Both the position numbers and the translations under genes were made by a program. Below the pieces are notes generated by a model. That model was not told the DNA's origin. It ran no database searches and worked only from the letters and a program-made list of their open reading frames with translations. From NCBI GenBank assembly GCA_937876275.1, contig CALFIA010000304.1, positions 1 to 14,482 on the forward strand: a stretch of DNA of 14,482 nucleotides, in the 5' to 3' direction. How positions within the stretch are numbered: position 1 is the first letter of the stretch; each line of letters begins with the position of its first letter. Source of the DNA: an uncultured Actinomycetes bacterium (lineage in GTDB: Bacteria; Actinomycetota; Actinomycetes; S36-B12). This document shows, one piece after another, positions 5,986 through 13,530 of this stretch.

Positions 5986-8481
5986 TTAGCCCATCCAGCG
6001 CACGTGCAGAGTGCTCCCTGAGGCCGACGGCACGACATCGATCCGCTCCGGGATCGCGCGCTTCATCTCGGTCACGTGACTGATGACCCCTACGGAGCGT
6101 CCATCGGCCCTCAGCCGGAGCAACTCAGCCATCACATCGCCGAGTCGTTCGACGTCGAGGGCGCCGAACCCTTCGTCAATGAAGAGCATGCCGATCTCGA
6201 CTCCCCCGGCGTGAGCCCGAACCGAGTCGGCTAGGCCAAGTGCCAGCGCAAGGGAGGCACAAAAGCTCTCACCCCCGGAAAGCGTGGTGGTGCGGCGCTC
6301 AGAATCGGTTCGCAGGTCACGGACCTTCAGGCCGAGCCCGAGATCGGTGCGACGACCACCGGTTCGCTCCTGGGTGGTGACGAGCCGGAAATGACCGCCC
6401 AGCATCGAGGAGAGCCGCACATTCGCGGCTTCGACTACTTCGTCGAAGGCGCGCTGCACGACGTAGGCACTCAGGGACTGGCTTCCGGTTCCATTGAGAG
6501 CCTGAGCAAGGCGAATGATTGCTGCAGAGTCTCGAACAATGGACTCGTGCGCCGATTGCGCCTCATCGAGACTTGCGCAGAGGTCCGTCACGACCTCGAG
6601 CAGTTTCGCTGCAGCGGTCGATACTGCGGTGGCCCGCCGGGCGGCGGCACTCGCTTTCTCACGAGCGAGCTGTGCGGCTGCCAGTTCGGTCTGATCGAAG
6701 ATCACGTCGTTGGTTCCCGCGGCCAGGGAACTCACATGAGACTGCGCCTGTATGCAGAGGGCAAGCGCCTCGCGCAGCCCGACGAGTCCGTCACGTCGAG
6801 CTCGGGTGACCGCCGATTTCTCGACGACACTGGAGTACTCGCCACGAGCGATCACCACACGTGCTTGATCTGCCTCGATGCGTGAAACGAGATCAGCGTG
6901 CGTGCTGTCTGCACCGGCGATCTCTGTTCGCACCTCCTCGATCCGGACACCCATGCCGGCCATGGCCTCAATATCGGCCTGAAGAGCATCAAGCATGGAG
7001 ACACGGCTCTCTCGCACGACCTCACCCACCGTGGCGGTTTCAGGCATCGCCGACTCAATGACCGCGACTCTCGTGCGTAGGGCTTCGAGCTCTGCGCGCT
7101 GTGAGTCGAGAATCTCCGCCTGCTGCTCTATGACTTCCGCGCTCACATGATCGGGGTGCACGGCCGCGGGCGAAGGATGCGCAGTCGAACCGCAGACCGG
7201 GCACGGAGTTCCCTCGGCAAGCCCGAGCGCCAATTCACCAGACAGGCCGAGTGAGCGTGCCGTACGAAGTTCGCCCACGCGTTGCTCTTGCGCGTTCAGG
7301 TGCTCTTCCGCTGAACGCACCTCTTCACGCAGACCGGCAACGCGCGCAGCCATTCGGGCCGGGATTGCCTTGTCACGCTCATCTTCGAGGGCGCGCAGCG
7401 AGGCACTGAGATGCTGCCGGCGTTCAACTGTCGCCGCGGCCTGTTGTTCCAAGGTAGGAAGAGAGGCCTCCACCGCTGCCTCGGCAGCACAAGTCTCTAG
7501 CTCGCGCTCCACGCGTGCGATTTCCGTATCGAGCGCTTCGGCCTCACCCGCGAACGCCAGCGACTGTCGAAGTTCGGCAACCTCGCGCTCGATCGCCTCC
7601 AGTCGGCTTCGAGCCGCCGCCTCTGCGCCGGCCGCCTGCTCGGAAGCGACCAGCGTGTCCATGCGTGCGGTCGCCGCGGATAGGGCTTCGTCACACGCGA
7701 CTGTCAGCGCAGCGGCTGCCGCTATTCGCTCATTGAGATGCGCGAGAAGATCTTCGCGTTCACTGGGCCAGCGCTCGAGCTCATGCTCCTGGGCAATGGA
7801 CAATGAGCTGCCTTCGAGCTGTCCGCGAAGCAGATCTCGCGCACTGGTGAGTTCTAGCCACGACTGGTCACGTGCTCGCATCGCCGCGCGTCTCTCGTCG
7901 TCGAAAGCCGACTGAATTCGGCTATAGACCTCGGTGGCGAAGATGCGTTCGAGGATCGGAAGTCGGTCAGCGCTCTCCGATCGCAGGAAGGTCGCGAACT
8001 CACCTTGTGGGAGCACCACGGTTTGAAGGAACTGCCCACGGGTGAGGCCCACAGCCCTGGTGATCTCGGTGTCAGCCTCGGCGTGACGCACGCTCAGTGG
8101 CTCCCAGGTCTGCTCACCGATGAATCTCCACACCTGGACGGTTGCGGACTCCGCAGTAGTGCCCGCGCCGCGCTTCTTCGCACGCTCGTACGCAGGTGTG
8201 CGGCGAACTCGGAAACGGCCAGACGTGGTGGAGAAATCAACCTCTGAGAAGGATTCCACGTCGGGTGACGCGAACGCTGATCGCAGACGTTCCTTGTCCG
8301 AGGCCGCGCCTGCCACATCACCGTAGAGCGCAAAGACGATGGCATCAATGACGGTCGATTTGCCCGAGCCAGTGGGTCCGTCAATCAGAAAGAGGGCACT
8401 TGGTCCGAGGCCATCGAAATCAATGACCTGTTCACCGGCAAAAGGCCCGAGGGCCGCGAATCGAAGCGAGTGGATTCTCAT
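5986..8481 (-). CDS. sbcC: SbcC, ATPase subunit of the SbcCD nuclease (Rad50 family)
   Basis: An 831-residue SMC-like ATPase. The Walker A GPTGSGKST is at 35-43. Long heptad-rich coiled-coil arms flank the zinc hook CPVCG (Cys427 and Cys430), almost exactly mid-protein. The ABC signature LSGGES is at 734-739, Walker B is LFIDEG with Asp769 and Glu770, and the D-loop GALD is at 773-776. Two SbcC subunits pair through the hook and with SbcD form an ATP-driven nuclease that opens DNA hairpins and processes blocked double-strand ends on the nucleoid. At 831 residues it is shorter than the roughly 1050 of E. coli SbcC, the loss falling in the coiled-coil arms; all catalytic motifs are intact. The start overlaps the sbcD stop as ATGA, which indicates translational coupling. 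Confidence 0.96.
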   Translation of the reverse strand: MRIHSLRFAALGPFAGEQVIDFDGLGPSALFLIDGPTGSGKSTVIDAIVFALYGDVAGAASDKERLRSAFASPDVESFSEVDFSTTSGRFRVRRTPAYERAKKRGAGTTAESATVQVWRFIGEQTWEPLSVRHAEADTEITRAVGLTRGQFLQTVVLPQGEFATFLRSESADRLPILERIFATEVYSRIQSAFDDERRAAMRARDQSWLELTSARDLLRGQLEGSSLSIAQEHELERWPSEREDLLAHLNERIAAAAALTVACDEALSAATARMDTLVASEQAAGAEAAARSRLEAIEREVAELRQSLAFAGEAEALDTEIARVERELETCAAEAAVEASLPTLEQQAAATVERRQHLSASLRALEDERDKAIPARMAARVAGLREEVRSAEEHLNAQEQRVGELRTARSLGLSGELALGLAEGTPCPVCGSTAHPSPAAVHPDHVSAEVIEQQAEILDSQRAELEALRTRVAVIESAMPETATVGEVVRESRVSMLDALQADIEAMAGMGVRIEEVRTEIAGADSTHADLVSRIEADQARVVIARGEYSSVVEKSAVTRARRDGLVGLREALALCIQAQSHVSSLAAGTNDVIFDQTELAAAQLAREKASAAARRATAVSTAAAKLLEVVTDLCASLDEAQSAHESIVRDSAAIIRLAQALNGTGSQSLSAYVVQRAFDEVVEAANVRLSSMLGGHFRLVTTQERTGGRRTDLGLGLKVRDLRTDSERRTTTLSGGESFCASLALALGLADSVRAHAGGVEIGMLFIDEGFGALDVERLGDVMAELLRLRADGRSVGVISHVTEMKRAIPERIDVVPSASGSTLHVRWMG

Positions 8482-9632
8482 CGTGGCTCACGCACGCGCT
8501 CGTACATGGCCCGAACCAGTGCTAGATCCTCGTCATCGTCGACGGCTACGCCGGATGACTCCAAGAAGTCTCGGACAACATCGAGCGGATCTCGACCGCG
8601 GGCATCTCCACGAGGAGCCTGATGATCCAGCTGTCGGGTGGATGCGAACTCCTTGCGAAGGGCGAAAGGAAACACGGCATCAAGCCGAGCGTGCATGCGT
8701 TCGGGATACGCCTCCTCGGTGACGACGAGTTCTACGAAGTGCTCACGTGATTGAGAATGCGAATCCGAGAGGAGGTCAGCGATCGATCCGCGCAGCCTGC
8801 TCATTGGGCGAGGCTGGGCGATTGGCACCTGCTCAATCTGAATCTCGGCGTCCGGTGCGCCGATATCGATAACAAGGAACGACTTGTCGTGACTTGCTTC
8901 AGAGAAGGAATACCTCAGAAGTGAACCGCTGTACCGAATACCGTCACTCCCGACTCGCTGCGGCCGGTGGAGGTGGCCGAGGGCGACGTAATCGAAGGAC
9001 GTGCCAAACCGTGCAGCGGGCACAGACTGCACCCCGCCGATCGATAGGTCACGCTCGCTCTCACTGATCTCGGGCGGATCACCGGCCACGACGAAGGCGT
9101 GACCGATGGCGATACTCCGCGGATTCCCGCGGGCAGCCTGATCGAGGTTGATGAGCTCGATCGCCCGAGTCATCACGGCGTCGTGACTTCGCTCAAGCGG
9201 TTCACCATCAGAAAGATTGTGGCGCACGAGATCGGGATCGAGGAAGGGCAGCGCATACACGAGCAATTCGCCATGAGCATCTGCCAGCACTATCGGGGTG
9301 GCCAGTTCATCGTGATCGCCCACGACCCAGACGCCGTCGCGCAGCACACTCGAGTAGGTCGACAGTCGCTCGCCACTGTCGTGATTTCCCGCGATGAGAA
9401 TCGTCGAGATCGAGGCCTCGTTTAGCCGGGCGACGGCGTCATTGAGAATACGAAGGGCCTCGATGGGTGGAACCGCTCGGTCGAAGACATCGCCCGCGAT
9501 GACGAAGAGTTCAACACCCCGAGAGATGGCTTCGTCGACCAGAGTCTCGACGGCATCACGCTGCGCGTCGAGGAGTGAATACCCGTGCAGGGTGCGCCCG
9601 AGGTGCCAGTCAGACGTATGAAGCAGGCGCAT
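8478..9632 (-). CDS. sbcD: SbcD, nuclease subunit of SbcCD (Mre11 family)
   Basis: A 384-residue metallophosphoesterase. The phosphoesterase motifs that bind two metal ions are in order: DWH (Asp8, His10), GDVFDR (Asp48), GNHDSGERL (Asn83, His84), His178 in IGHAFV, and GHLH (His220, His222). The first 250 residues or so are the nuclease domain and the rest is the capping and SbcC-binding region. It works with SbcC as a Mn-dependent exonuclease and endonuclease on DNA ends and hairpins. The 4-base ATGA overlap with sbcC marks one operon. The ATG at 9632 has no good ribosome-binding site. A TAGCGT box ends 6 bases before it, so a leaderless internal promoter is possible despite the gap of only 17 bases to the L,D-transpeptidase gene. 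Confidence 0.95.
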   Translation of the reverse strand: MRLLHTSDWHLGRTLHGYSLLDAQRDAVETLVDEAISRGVELFVIAGDVFDRAVPPIEALRILNDAVARLNEASISTILIAGNHDSGERLSTYSSVLRDGVWVVGDHDELATPIVLADAHGELLVYALPFLDPDLVRHNLSDGEPLERSHDAVMTRAIELINLDQAARGNPRSIAIGHAFVVAGDPPEISESERDLSIGGVQSVPAARFGTSFDYVALGHLHRPQRVGSDGIRYSGSLLRYSFSEASHDKSFLVIDIGAPDAEIQIEQVPIAQPRPMSRLRGSIADLLSDSHSQSREHFVELVVTEEAYPERMHARLDAVFPFALRKEFASTRQLDHQAPRGDARGRDPLDVVRDFLESSGVAVDDDEDLALVRAMYERVREPR

Positions 9633-9638
9633 GCCCGC

Positions 9639-9644
9639 ACGCTA
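9639..9644 (-). promoter_or_regulatory. Candidate -10 box for leaderless sbcD transcript
   Basis: TAGCGT on the minus strand fits TANNNT and ends 6 bases before the sbcD ATG. It lies across the end of the L,D-transpeptidase reading frame and has no good -35 partner. The case rests on spacing and on the lack of a ribosome-binding site. Confidence 0.28.
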
Positions 9645-9649
9645 TCGCG

Positions 9650-11005
9650 TCAGGCGCCGGCAGAACCGTTGGCGACAGGCACCGGTGCAGGCGTGGTGGT
9701 GTCGACCGCGCCGGTGACACTGCGAAGCGCAGACTTCTTCAGCCACTTGTCCCACGGAATGTTCCAGAGTCCACCGGGGCCATTGCCAGGCTCGACAGTC
9801 GCTCCACCGGTGTTGGTGTAGATCGCGACATCACCGGGGATCGTCTTATCGAAGATCCACTTGGCATCCTCGGTGCGCATGTTGGTGCAGCCATGCGAGC
9901 CATTCCACTTTCCGAGTCGGCCCAGTGCCCACGGTGCCGAGTGCATGAACTCACCCGTCGGAGTCAGGCGGGTATTCCAGGGAATGTCCTTGAGCTCATA
10001 GAAGTCAGGATTCGTGGTGTCGTCAGCTGTCGTGAGATCCAAGGACACGCTGGTGTAGGTGTGCTTGGGCTCCTTGCGGGTGCTGATCACCTTGACGCCG
10101 TTGCGTGATTCCCATTCCTTCTGACCCAAGGAGACAGGGAAGGTCTTCACCTTCTTGTCGTTGAGGTAGACCTTCATCATGTGGGTCTTGCCATCAACGC
10201 GGATGATCATGCGGCGCGAGGTGGAGAAGGTGTAAGTCGTCTCCAGGCTCGGCGAGCCGACCACATAGGTCGAGCCAGTCTTGCCGAGCACGGCCTTGCC
10301 GAGGGTCGACACGATGTCGATTCGCGAGTTGCCCGGCCACCACGACTTCGGCCGGAACATCACGGTGCGGTCATCGAGCCAGCCCCAGGAGCCCGGCACG
10401 GCGTAGGTGCGGCCGAACATGTCTGTTGCCTTGACCGTCAGATGACGTTCAACCACCGCCTTGCTCGGAATGGCTCGGTTGAAGGTGAGCTGCGGCAGGG
10501 TGCCGACGCCGAGAGCATCAGTGGTCGTGGAGGAAAGACCGAGGTTGTTGCCAGCCGGATCGAAGACGGCGGTCGCCCACACGTGCGGCTTGGGCAGTGT
10601 TGCCGGCTTGTCGGGGTCGGGGCCGGCAGGCGCCACCGGGGTACCGACAACCGCTGCACTGGGTGCGCCCGGGCCGGCGGCATTGACCGCGCGGATCTGG
10701 ACCGAGTACGGGGTGCCATTGGAGAGATTGATGAGAGTGCACGTGCCCGCGGCGTCAGAACAGGTAGGCCAGTTGGCACCACCGTCGACTGATGCCTGGT
10801 ACGAGGTGATGGCACTTCCGCCATTGGATACCGGCAGGGAGTAGGTGACGACCAGGGTTCCGGTGGCGGTCGGGGTCACCGCGCTGATCGTGGGGGCATC
10901 GGGGTAGGGAGCCACAGCTTGGGCCGGGGCGGCCAGTACAGCCCCGGACAGGGCAACGGCGAGGGCGGCACCCACGACCACACGAAACTTCACTGAAATC
11001 CCCAC
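9650..11005 (-). CDS. Secreted L,D-transpeptidase with N-terminal fibronectin type III domain
   Basis: A protein of up to 451 residues that makes 3-3 crosslinks in peptidoglycan outside the membrane. A Sec signal peptide covers residues 1-30, with probable cleavage after APAQA; no lipobox cysteine is present, so it is not a lipoprotein. Residues about 35-128 form a fibronectin type III domain (SNGGSAITSYQ, VQIRAVNAAGPG) with a Cys pair. About 160-260 looks like the bacterial Ig-like domain that precedes YkuD in actinobacterial enzymes. The YkuD domain (about 270-398) has His355 in FMHSAPW, His371 and catalytic Cys373 in GSHGC. A Pro/Thr/Ala-rich tail ends the protein. The start is a GTG; an alternative GTG at 10993 has GGGG 6 bases upstream and would remove only four residues. 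It may be co-transcribed with sbcD 17 bases downstream. Confidence 0.92.
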   Translation of the reverse strand: MGISVKFRVVVGAALAVALSGAVLAAPAQAVAPYPDAPTISAVTPTATGTLVVTYSLPVSNGGSAITSYQASVDGGANWPTCSDAAGTCTLINLSNGTPYSVQIRAVNAAGPGAPSAAVVGTPVAPAGPDPDKPATLPKPHVWATAVFDPAGNNLGLSSTTTDALGVGTLPQLTFNRAIPSKAVVERHLTVKATDMFGRTYAVPGSWGWLDDRTVMFRPKSWWPGNSRIDIVSTLGKAVLGKTGSTYVVGSPSLETTYTFSTSRRMIIRVDGKTHMMKVYLNDKKVKTFPVSLGQKEWESRNGVKVISTRKEPKHTYTSVSLDLTTADDTTNPDFYELKDIPWNTRLTPTGEFMHSAPWALGRLGKWNGSHGCTNMRTEDAKWIFDKTIPGDVAIYTNTGGATVEPGNGPGGLWNIPWDKWLKKSALRSVTGAVDTTTPAPVPVANGSAGA

Positions 11006-11022
11006 GTACGTTCCACGGCTAG

Positions 11023-11050
11023 GCCGACTACCTCACTACTGTACGTCGGC
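11023..11050. repeat. Inverted repeat around the -10 box of the L,D-transpeptidase promoter
   Basis: GCCGACTAC (11023-11031) faces GTACGTCGGC (11041-11050): six perfect pairs, then one unpaired base, then three more pairs, with about 9 bases between the arms. It spans the candidate -10 at 11038-11043, the place expected for a repressor operator. Four T follow it on the plus strand, but no gene converges there, so a terminator role is unlikely. Confidence 0.3.
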
Positions 11051-11065
11051 TTTTCGTGGGAGCAA
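11038..11065 (-). promoter_or_regulatory. Candidate promoter of the L,D-transpeptidase gene
   Basis: On the minus strand TTGCTC (11060-11065) and TACAGT (11038-11043) are separated by 16 bases. The -10 fits TANNNT; the -35 keeps TTG. The implied transcript starts about 25 bases before the GTG at 11005. An inverted repeat flanks the -10 box and is listed separately. Confidence 0.38.
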
Positions 11066-11101
11066 AAACCGCCCGAAGGAGCCTCGCCGCCGACGATTTT
11101 C

Positions 11102-12595
11102 CTAGAGCTGGATCCAGGTCGATTTCATGTCCATGAACTTGTCCAGGGCGTGCAGGCTCTTGTCCCGGCCGAAGCCGGACATCTTCACCCCGCCGAAGGG
11201 GAAGGTCATATCGCCCTCCTCGTAGCAGTTCACCCAGCACACGCCCACCTTCAGAGCCCGGGAGACTCGATGGGCCCGAGAGAGGTCGTTGGTCCAGACG
11301 CCCGAGGCCAGGCCGTAATCGGTGCAGTTGGCGATCCGGATCGCTTCGTCTTCCGTGCTGAAGGTACTGATTGCGAGGACTGGCCCGAATACCTCGTTCT
11401 GAGCGATGTAGCCCTCCGGCGACACGCGATCGAAGACCGTGGGCGGGTAGTAACTGCCGCCGGTTTCGACCAGGGCAGGGGCGCCGCCGACAATGAGGCG
11501 CGAGCCTTCGCCCTTCGCTTGCTTCACCATGGCGTGCACGCGGCCAAGATGCGTCGCGTTCACGAGTGCACCGGCAGGAGCGCCCGCGGTCAAGGGATTC
11601 ATCGGCTGCATGGTCTCCGCAATTGCAAGCACCCGCTGGATGACCTCGTCGTGCAAACTTTCATGAACGAGAAGACGCGAGCCGGCCGTACACATCTCGC
11701 CTTGATTGAAGAAGATCGACCAGGCAGCGGTATTCGCAGCCTTCTCAACATCGGCGTCGGGGAAGATGATGTTGGCGCTCTTGCCGCCTAGCTCGAGCCA
11801 CACGCGCTTGAGATTCGACTTCGCCGAGGCTTCCATGATCGACCGACCCACATTGGTCGAGCCGGTGAACGCAAGTACGTCGACATCTCGATGCGCGGCA
11901 AGCGCGGCACCCGCATCGGAACCAAGACCATTGACGACATTAAGCACACCCGGTGGAATGCCGGCCTCAAGCGCGAGCCTGGCGAGGAGCAGCGCAGAAA
12001 GCGGTGACTGCTCAGCGGGCTTGAGTACGACCGAGCATCCGGCCGCGAGCGCCGGTCCGAGTTTCCAGGCAGCCATCACCAGCGGGAAGTTCCAGGGCAC
12101 GATGGCGCCGACGACCCCAGCCGGCTCGCGGGTGATCAGGGCGAGCGAATTCGGCTCCGTGTGCGGGATCTCGTCAAGAATCTTGTCGATGGCCTCGCCA
12201 TTCCAGCGAATGGTGTTCGCGACTGAACGCAGGTCGATGGTCCACGACTCATGCGCAGGCTTGCCCATCTCGAGGGTCTGCAGGACTGCAAGTTCCTCGC
12301 GATGTGCGGCGACGAGATCGGCCCACGCGATGAGCACTGCCTTGCGTGCCGCAGGCGCGGTGCGAGACCAACGACCGTCGTCGAACGCTGCACGGCCATT
12401 AACCACTGCGCGATCGATATCGACTGCGGTGCCCAAGGCAATGGATCGAATGACCGAACCGTCGATGGGGCTGACGACATCGAGACGCTTGCCTTCGAGT
12501 CCCGGCACCCATTGCCCGTCGATGAGCAGCTCAGTGGGGGTGTCGAGGCGTCCGGCCAGTGTGGCCCAGTCGGTCAGTGCGCCATTGGTGGTCAT
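11102..12595 (-). CDS. NAD(P)-dependent aldehyde dehydrogenase, PuuC-like
   Basis: A full-length, 497-residue aldehyde dehydrogenase that oxidises an aldehyde to the acid in the cytoplasm. The motifs are PWNFP (oxyanion Asn), the cofactor-binding FTGSTNVG, catalytic base Glu268 in LELGGKS and catalytic Cys302 in GEMCTAG, followed by EVFGPV and the C-terminal FGGVKMSGFGRDKS. The last 30 residues (GRDKSLHALDKF and then a WIQL end) and the N-terminal NG-x-W region resemble gamma-glutamyl-gamma-aminobutyraldehyde dehydrogenase PuuC and the related KauB group. Putrescine or aminoaldehyde breakdown is therefore a reasonable guess, but no other puu gene is in view, so the substrate is not fixed. The start is well supported by GGAGGG (12599-12604) 3 bases before the ATG. 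A -10-like TGTAGCCT lies further upstream. Confidence 0.9.
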   Translation of the reverse strand: MTTNGALTDWATLAGRLDTPTELLIDGQWVPGLEGKRLDVVSPIDGSVIRSIALGTAVDIDRAVVNGRAAFDDGRWSRTAPAARKAVLIAWADLVAAHREELAVLQTLEMGKPAHESWTIDLRSVANTIRWNGEAIDKILDEIPHTEPNSLALITREPAGVVGAIVPWNFPLVMAAWKLGPALAAGCSVVLKPAEQSPLSALLLARLALEAGIPPGVLNVVNGLGSDAGAALAAHRDVDVLAFTGSTNVGRSIMEASAKSNLKRVWLELGGKSANIIFPDADVEKAANTAAWSIFFNQGEMCTAGSRLLVHESLHDEVIQRVLAIAETMQPMNPLTAGAPAGALVNATHLGRVHAMVKQAKGEGSRLIVGGAPALVETGGSYYPPTVFDRVSPEGYIAQNEVFGPVLAISTFSTEDEAIRIANCTDYGLASGVWTNDLSRAHRVSRALKVGVCWVNCYEEGDMTFPFGGVKMSGFGRDKSLHALDKFMDMKSTWIQL

Positions 12596-12598
12596 ATG

Positions 12599-12604
12599 CC
12601 CTCC
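12599..12604 (-). promoter_or_regulatory. Ribosome-binding site of the aldehyde dehydrogenase gene
   Basis: GGAGGG on the minus strand lies just upstream of the ATG at 12595. It fixes that start over later in-frame options. Confidence 0.65.
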
Positions 12605-12652
12605 AGATCCGTGTGCAGGAAGGCTACACCGCGGAGTGCAGTCGTTCGCTGC

Positions 12653-12967
12653 CTAACGATTAAGTCGTCGAGTGGCGCGAACTTGGATCAGACAGGCCAG
12701 CGCACCCGCGACGATCGCCACGATGATGGTCGACGGCCAGGCGCCCACGACATGCGCGAACGGGTGGGAGATCACGAAGGCCACGAAGTAGATGAGCACT
12801 CCAAGCAAGGCCGGCGCCACGCCAAAGGTGCGCCACCATTGCCACGCGCACCACGCCCCACCAATGACGAGGACGACTCCCCCGAGCCAGACCACGCCCG
12901 TCGCCCGAGCCGCCGTGAATCCGATGATCAAGGTGGCCGAGGCGACGAGCGGAATCCGAAAGCGCAT
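12653..12967 (-). CDS. Small multi-pass membrane protein of unknown function
   Basis: A 104-residue protein that I do not recognise. It is mostly hydrophobic, with likely membrane helices at about 5-20, 24-40, 50-68 and 76-95. Between the second and third is a Trp-rich turn (WCAWQWW), and between the third and fourth a short loop (SHPFAHVVGAW) with two histidines. The C-terminus is basic (RATRRLNR), which suggests a cytoplasmic end. The ATG at 12967 is only 9 bases after the stop of the upstream 165-residue gene and has no good ribosome-binding site. Translation by coupling to that gene, as a two-gene unit, is likely. The aldehyde dehydrogenase gene begins 57 bases further on but has its own ribosome-binding site. 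Confidence 0.68.
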   Translation of the reverse strand: MRFRIPLVASATLIIGFTAARATGVVWLGGVVLVIGGAWCAWQWWRTFGVAPALLGVLIYFVAFVISHPFAHVVGAWPSTIIVAIVAGALACLIQVRATRRLNR

Positions 12968-12976
12968 GCGTGCAGG

Positions 12977-13474
12977 CTAACTGGCCACGCGAGCGGCGTG
13001 CACCTCAGCATCCTTGACGACTACCTCGAGTGCAGTGACAGTCGAAGTCAGCTGGCCATCCCAGTGACCGGCACGAACGCACCACATCACGGAATCTTGT
13101 GACTCGACCAACGCGTCGCGCATTCCCTTCGGGCCGTTCACGCCAAGACGGCCGAGTACGCGCTCGGCTGCGGCGACCCAGGTGTGAGCGACCTGCAGGT
13201 GCGAAATCTCCTTGGTGAAATCACGCACCATGGAGGCCGCGTGCGGCACATCGGGAGAGATGTCATGGAGTCGGTGTTGAACCTGGTCGATCGCATCGAG
13301 GAAATCGATGCGCATGGCCTCGTGGACGGCGGATCTACGCACGTCATGAATGAGGTCTTCGCACATCGTCTTGGCGGCTGCTTTTGCCGCGAAGAGGCGG
13401 TCGGACGAACGGTGGGGAACTTTCTTGGCTGCGGTGCGGCTCAGACGGCTCGGACCTGTGGACTGCTGTGACAT
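12977..13474 (-). CDS. Unrecognised soluble helical protein (165 residues)
   Basis: I do not recognise this family. From the ATG at 13474 it gives 165 residues. A basic, Ser/Lys/Arg-rich N-terminal stretch of about 25 residues (MSQQSTGPSRL then KKVPHR) precedes an all-helical body with regular hydrophobic spacing, two cysteines (in KTMCEDL and VMWCVRAG) and several His/Asp/Glu residues. There is no signal peptide or membrane helix. The start is decided by GAAGGAG (13481-13487) 6 bases before the ATG; an in-frame GTG at 13489 overlaps this site and is not the likely start. It heads a probable two-gene unit with the small membrane protein 9 bases downstream. Codon use looks like the neighbours, so it is probably a real chromosomal gene. 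Confidence 0.7.
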   Translation of the reverse strand: MSQQSTGPSRLSRTAAKKVPHRSSDRLFAAKAAAKTMCEDLIHDVRRSAVHEAMRIDFLDAIDQVQHRLHDISPDVPHAASMVRDFTKEISHLQVAHTWVAAAERVLGRLGVNGPKGMRDALVESQDSVMWCVRAGHWDGQLTSTVTALEVVVKDAEVHAARVAS

Positions 13475-13480
13475 GTTGCG

Positions 13481-13487
13481 CTCCTTC
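13481..13487 (-). promoter_or_regulatory. Ribosome-binding site of the 165-residue protein gene
   Basis: GAAGGAG on the minus strand with a 6-base spacer to the ATG at 13474 is the strongest ribosome-binding site in the window. It sets the start 15 bases inside the longest open frame. Confidence 0.75.
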
Positions 13488-13512
13488 ACGCTGAGTGATG
13501 AGAACGAATCAC

Positions 13513-13530
13513 GGCCAGGTGGACCTGGTC
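13513..13530. repeat. Palindromic dyad upstream of the 165-residue gene, possible operator
   Basis: CCAGGT (13515-13520) and ACCTGG (13523-13528) are perfect inverted arms with a 2-base centre. The outer bases extend the symmetry to 18 bases with one mismatch. The 2-base centre is too tight for an RNA hairpin, so a dimeric regulator site is the better reading. It lies 38-56 bases before the ATG. Confidence 0.35.

Noticed and set aside
5986..9632. sbcDC as part of an anti-phage or plasmid-defence island
   Set aside because: The pair is the housekeeping SbcCD complex with all standard motifs, and no defence-type neighbours, integrases or repeats are present.
11055..11100. Possible intrinsic terminator after the aldehyde dehydrogenase gene, ending in a T5 run on the minus strand
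   Set aside because: The sequence before the T run (CTCC-TTC-GGG) forms at most three or four pairs with mismatches. The T run overlaps the candidate -35 of the next gene, so I prefer the promoter reading.
11706..12656. A plus-strand open frame of 316 codons opposite the aldehyde dehydrogenase gene
   Set aside because: The translation is Ser/Ala/Arg-rich without domain features, while the minus strand encodes a complete aldehyde dehydrogenase with both catalytic residues.
12251..13102. A plus-strand open frame of 283 codons across three minus-strand genes
   Set aside because: It crosses gene boundaries, has no plausible ribosome-binding site and is rich in Arg/His/Asp with no fold signature.
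13475..13489. GTG start at 13489 for the 165-residue protein
   Set aside because: This codon overlaps the strong GAAGGAG ribosome-binding site that serves the ATG at 13474.
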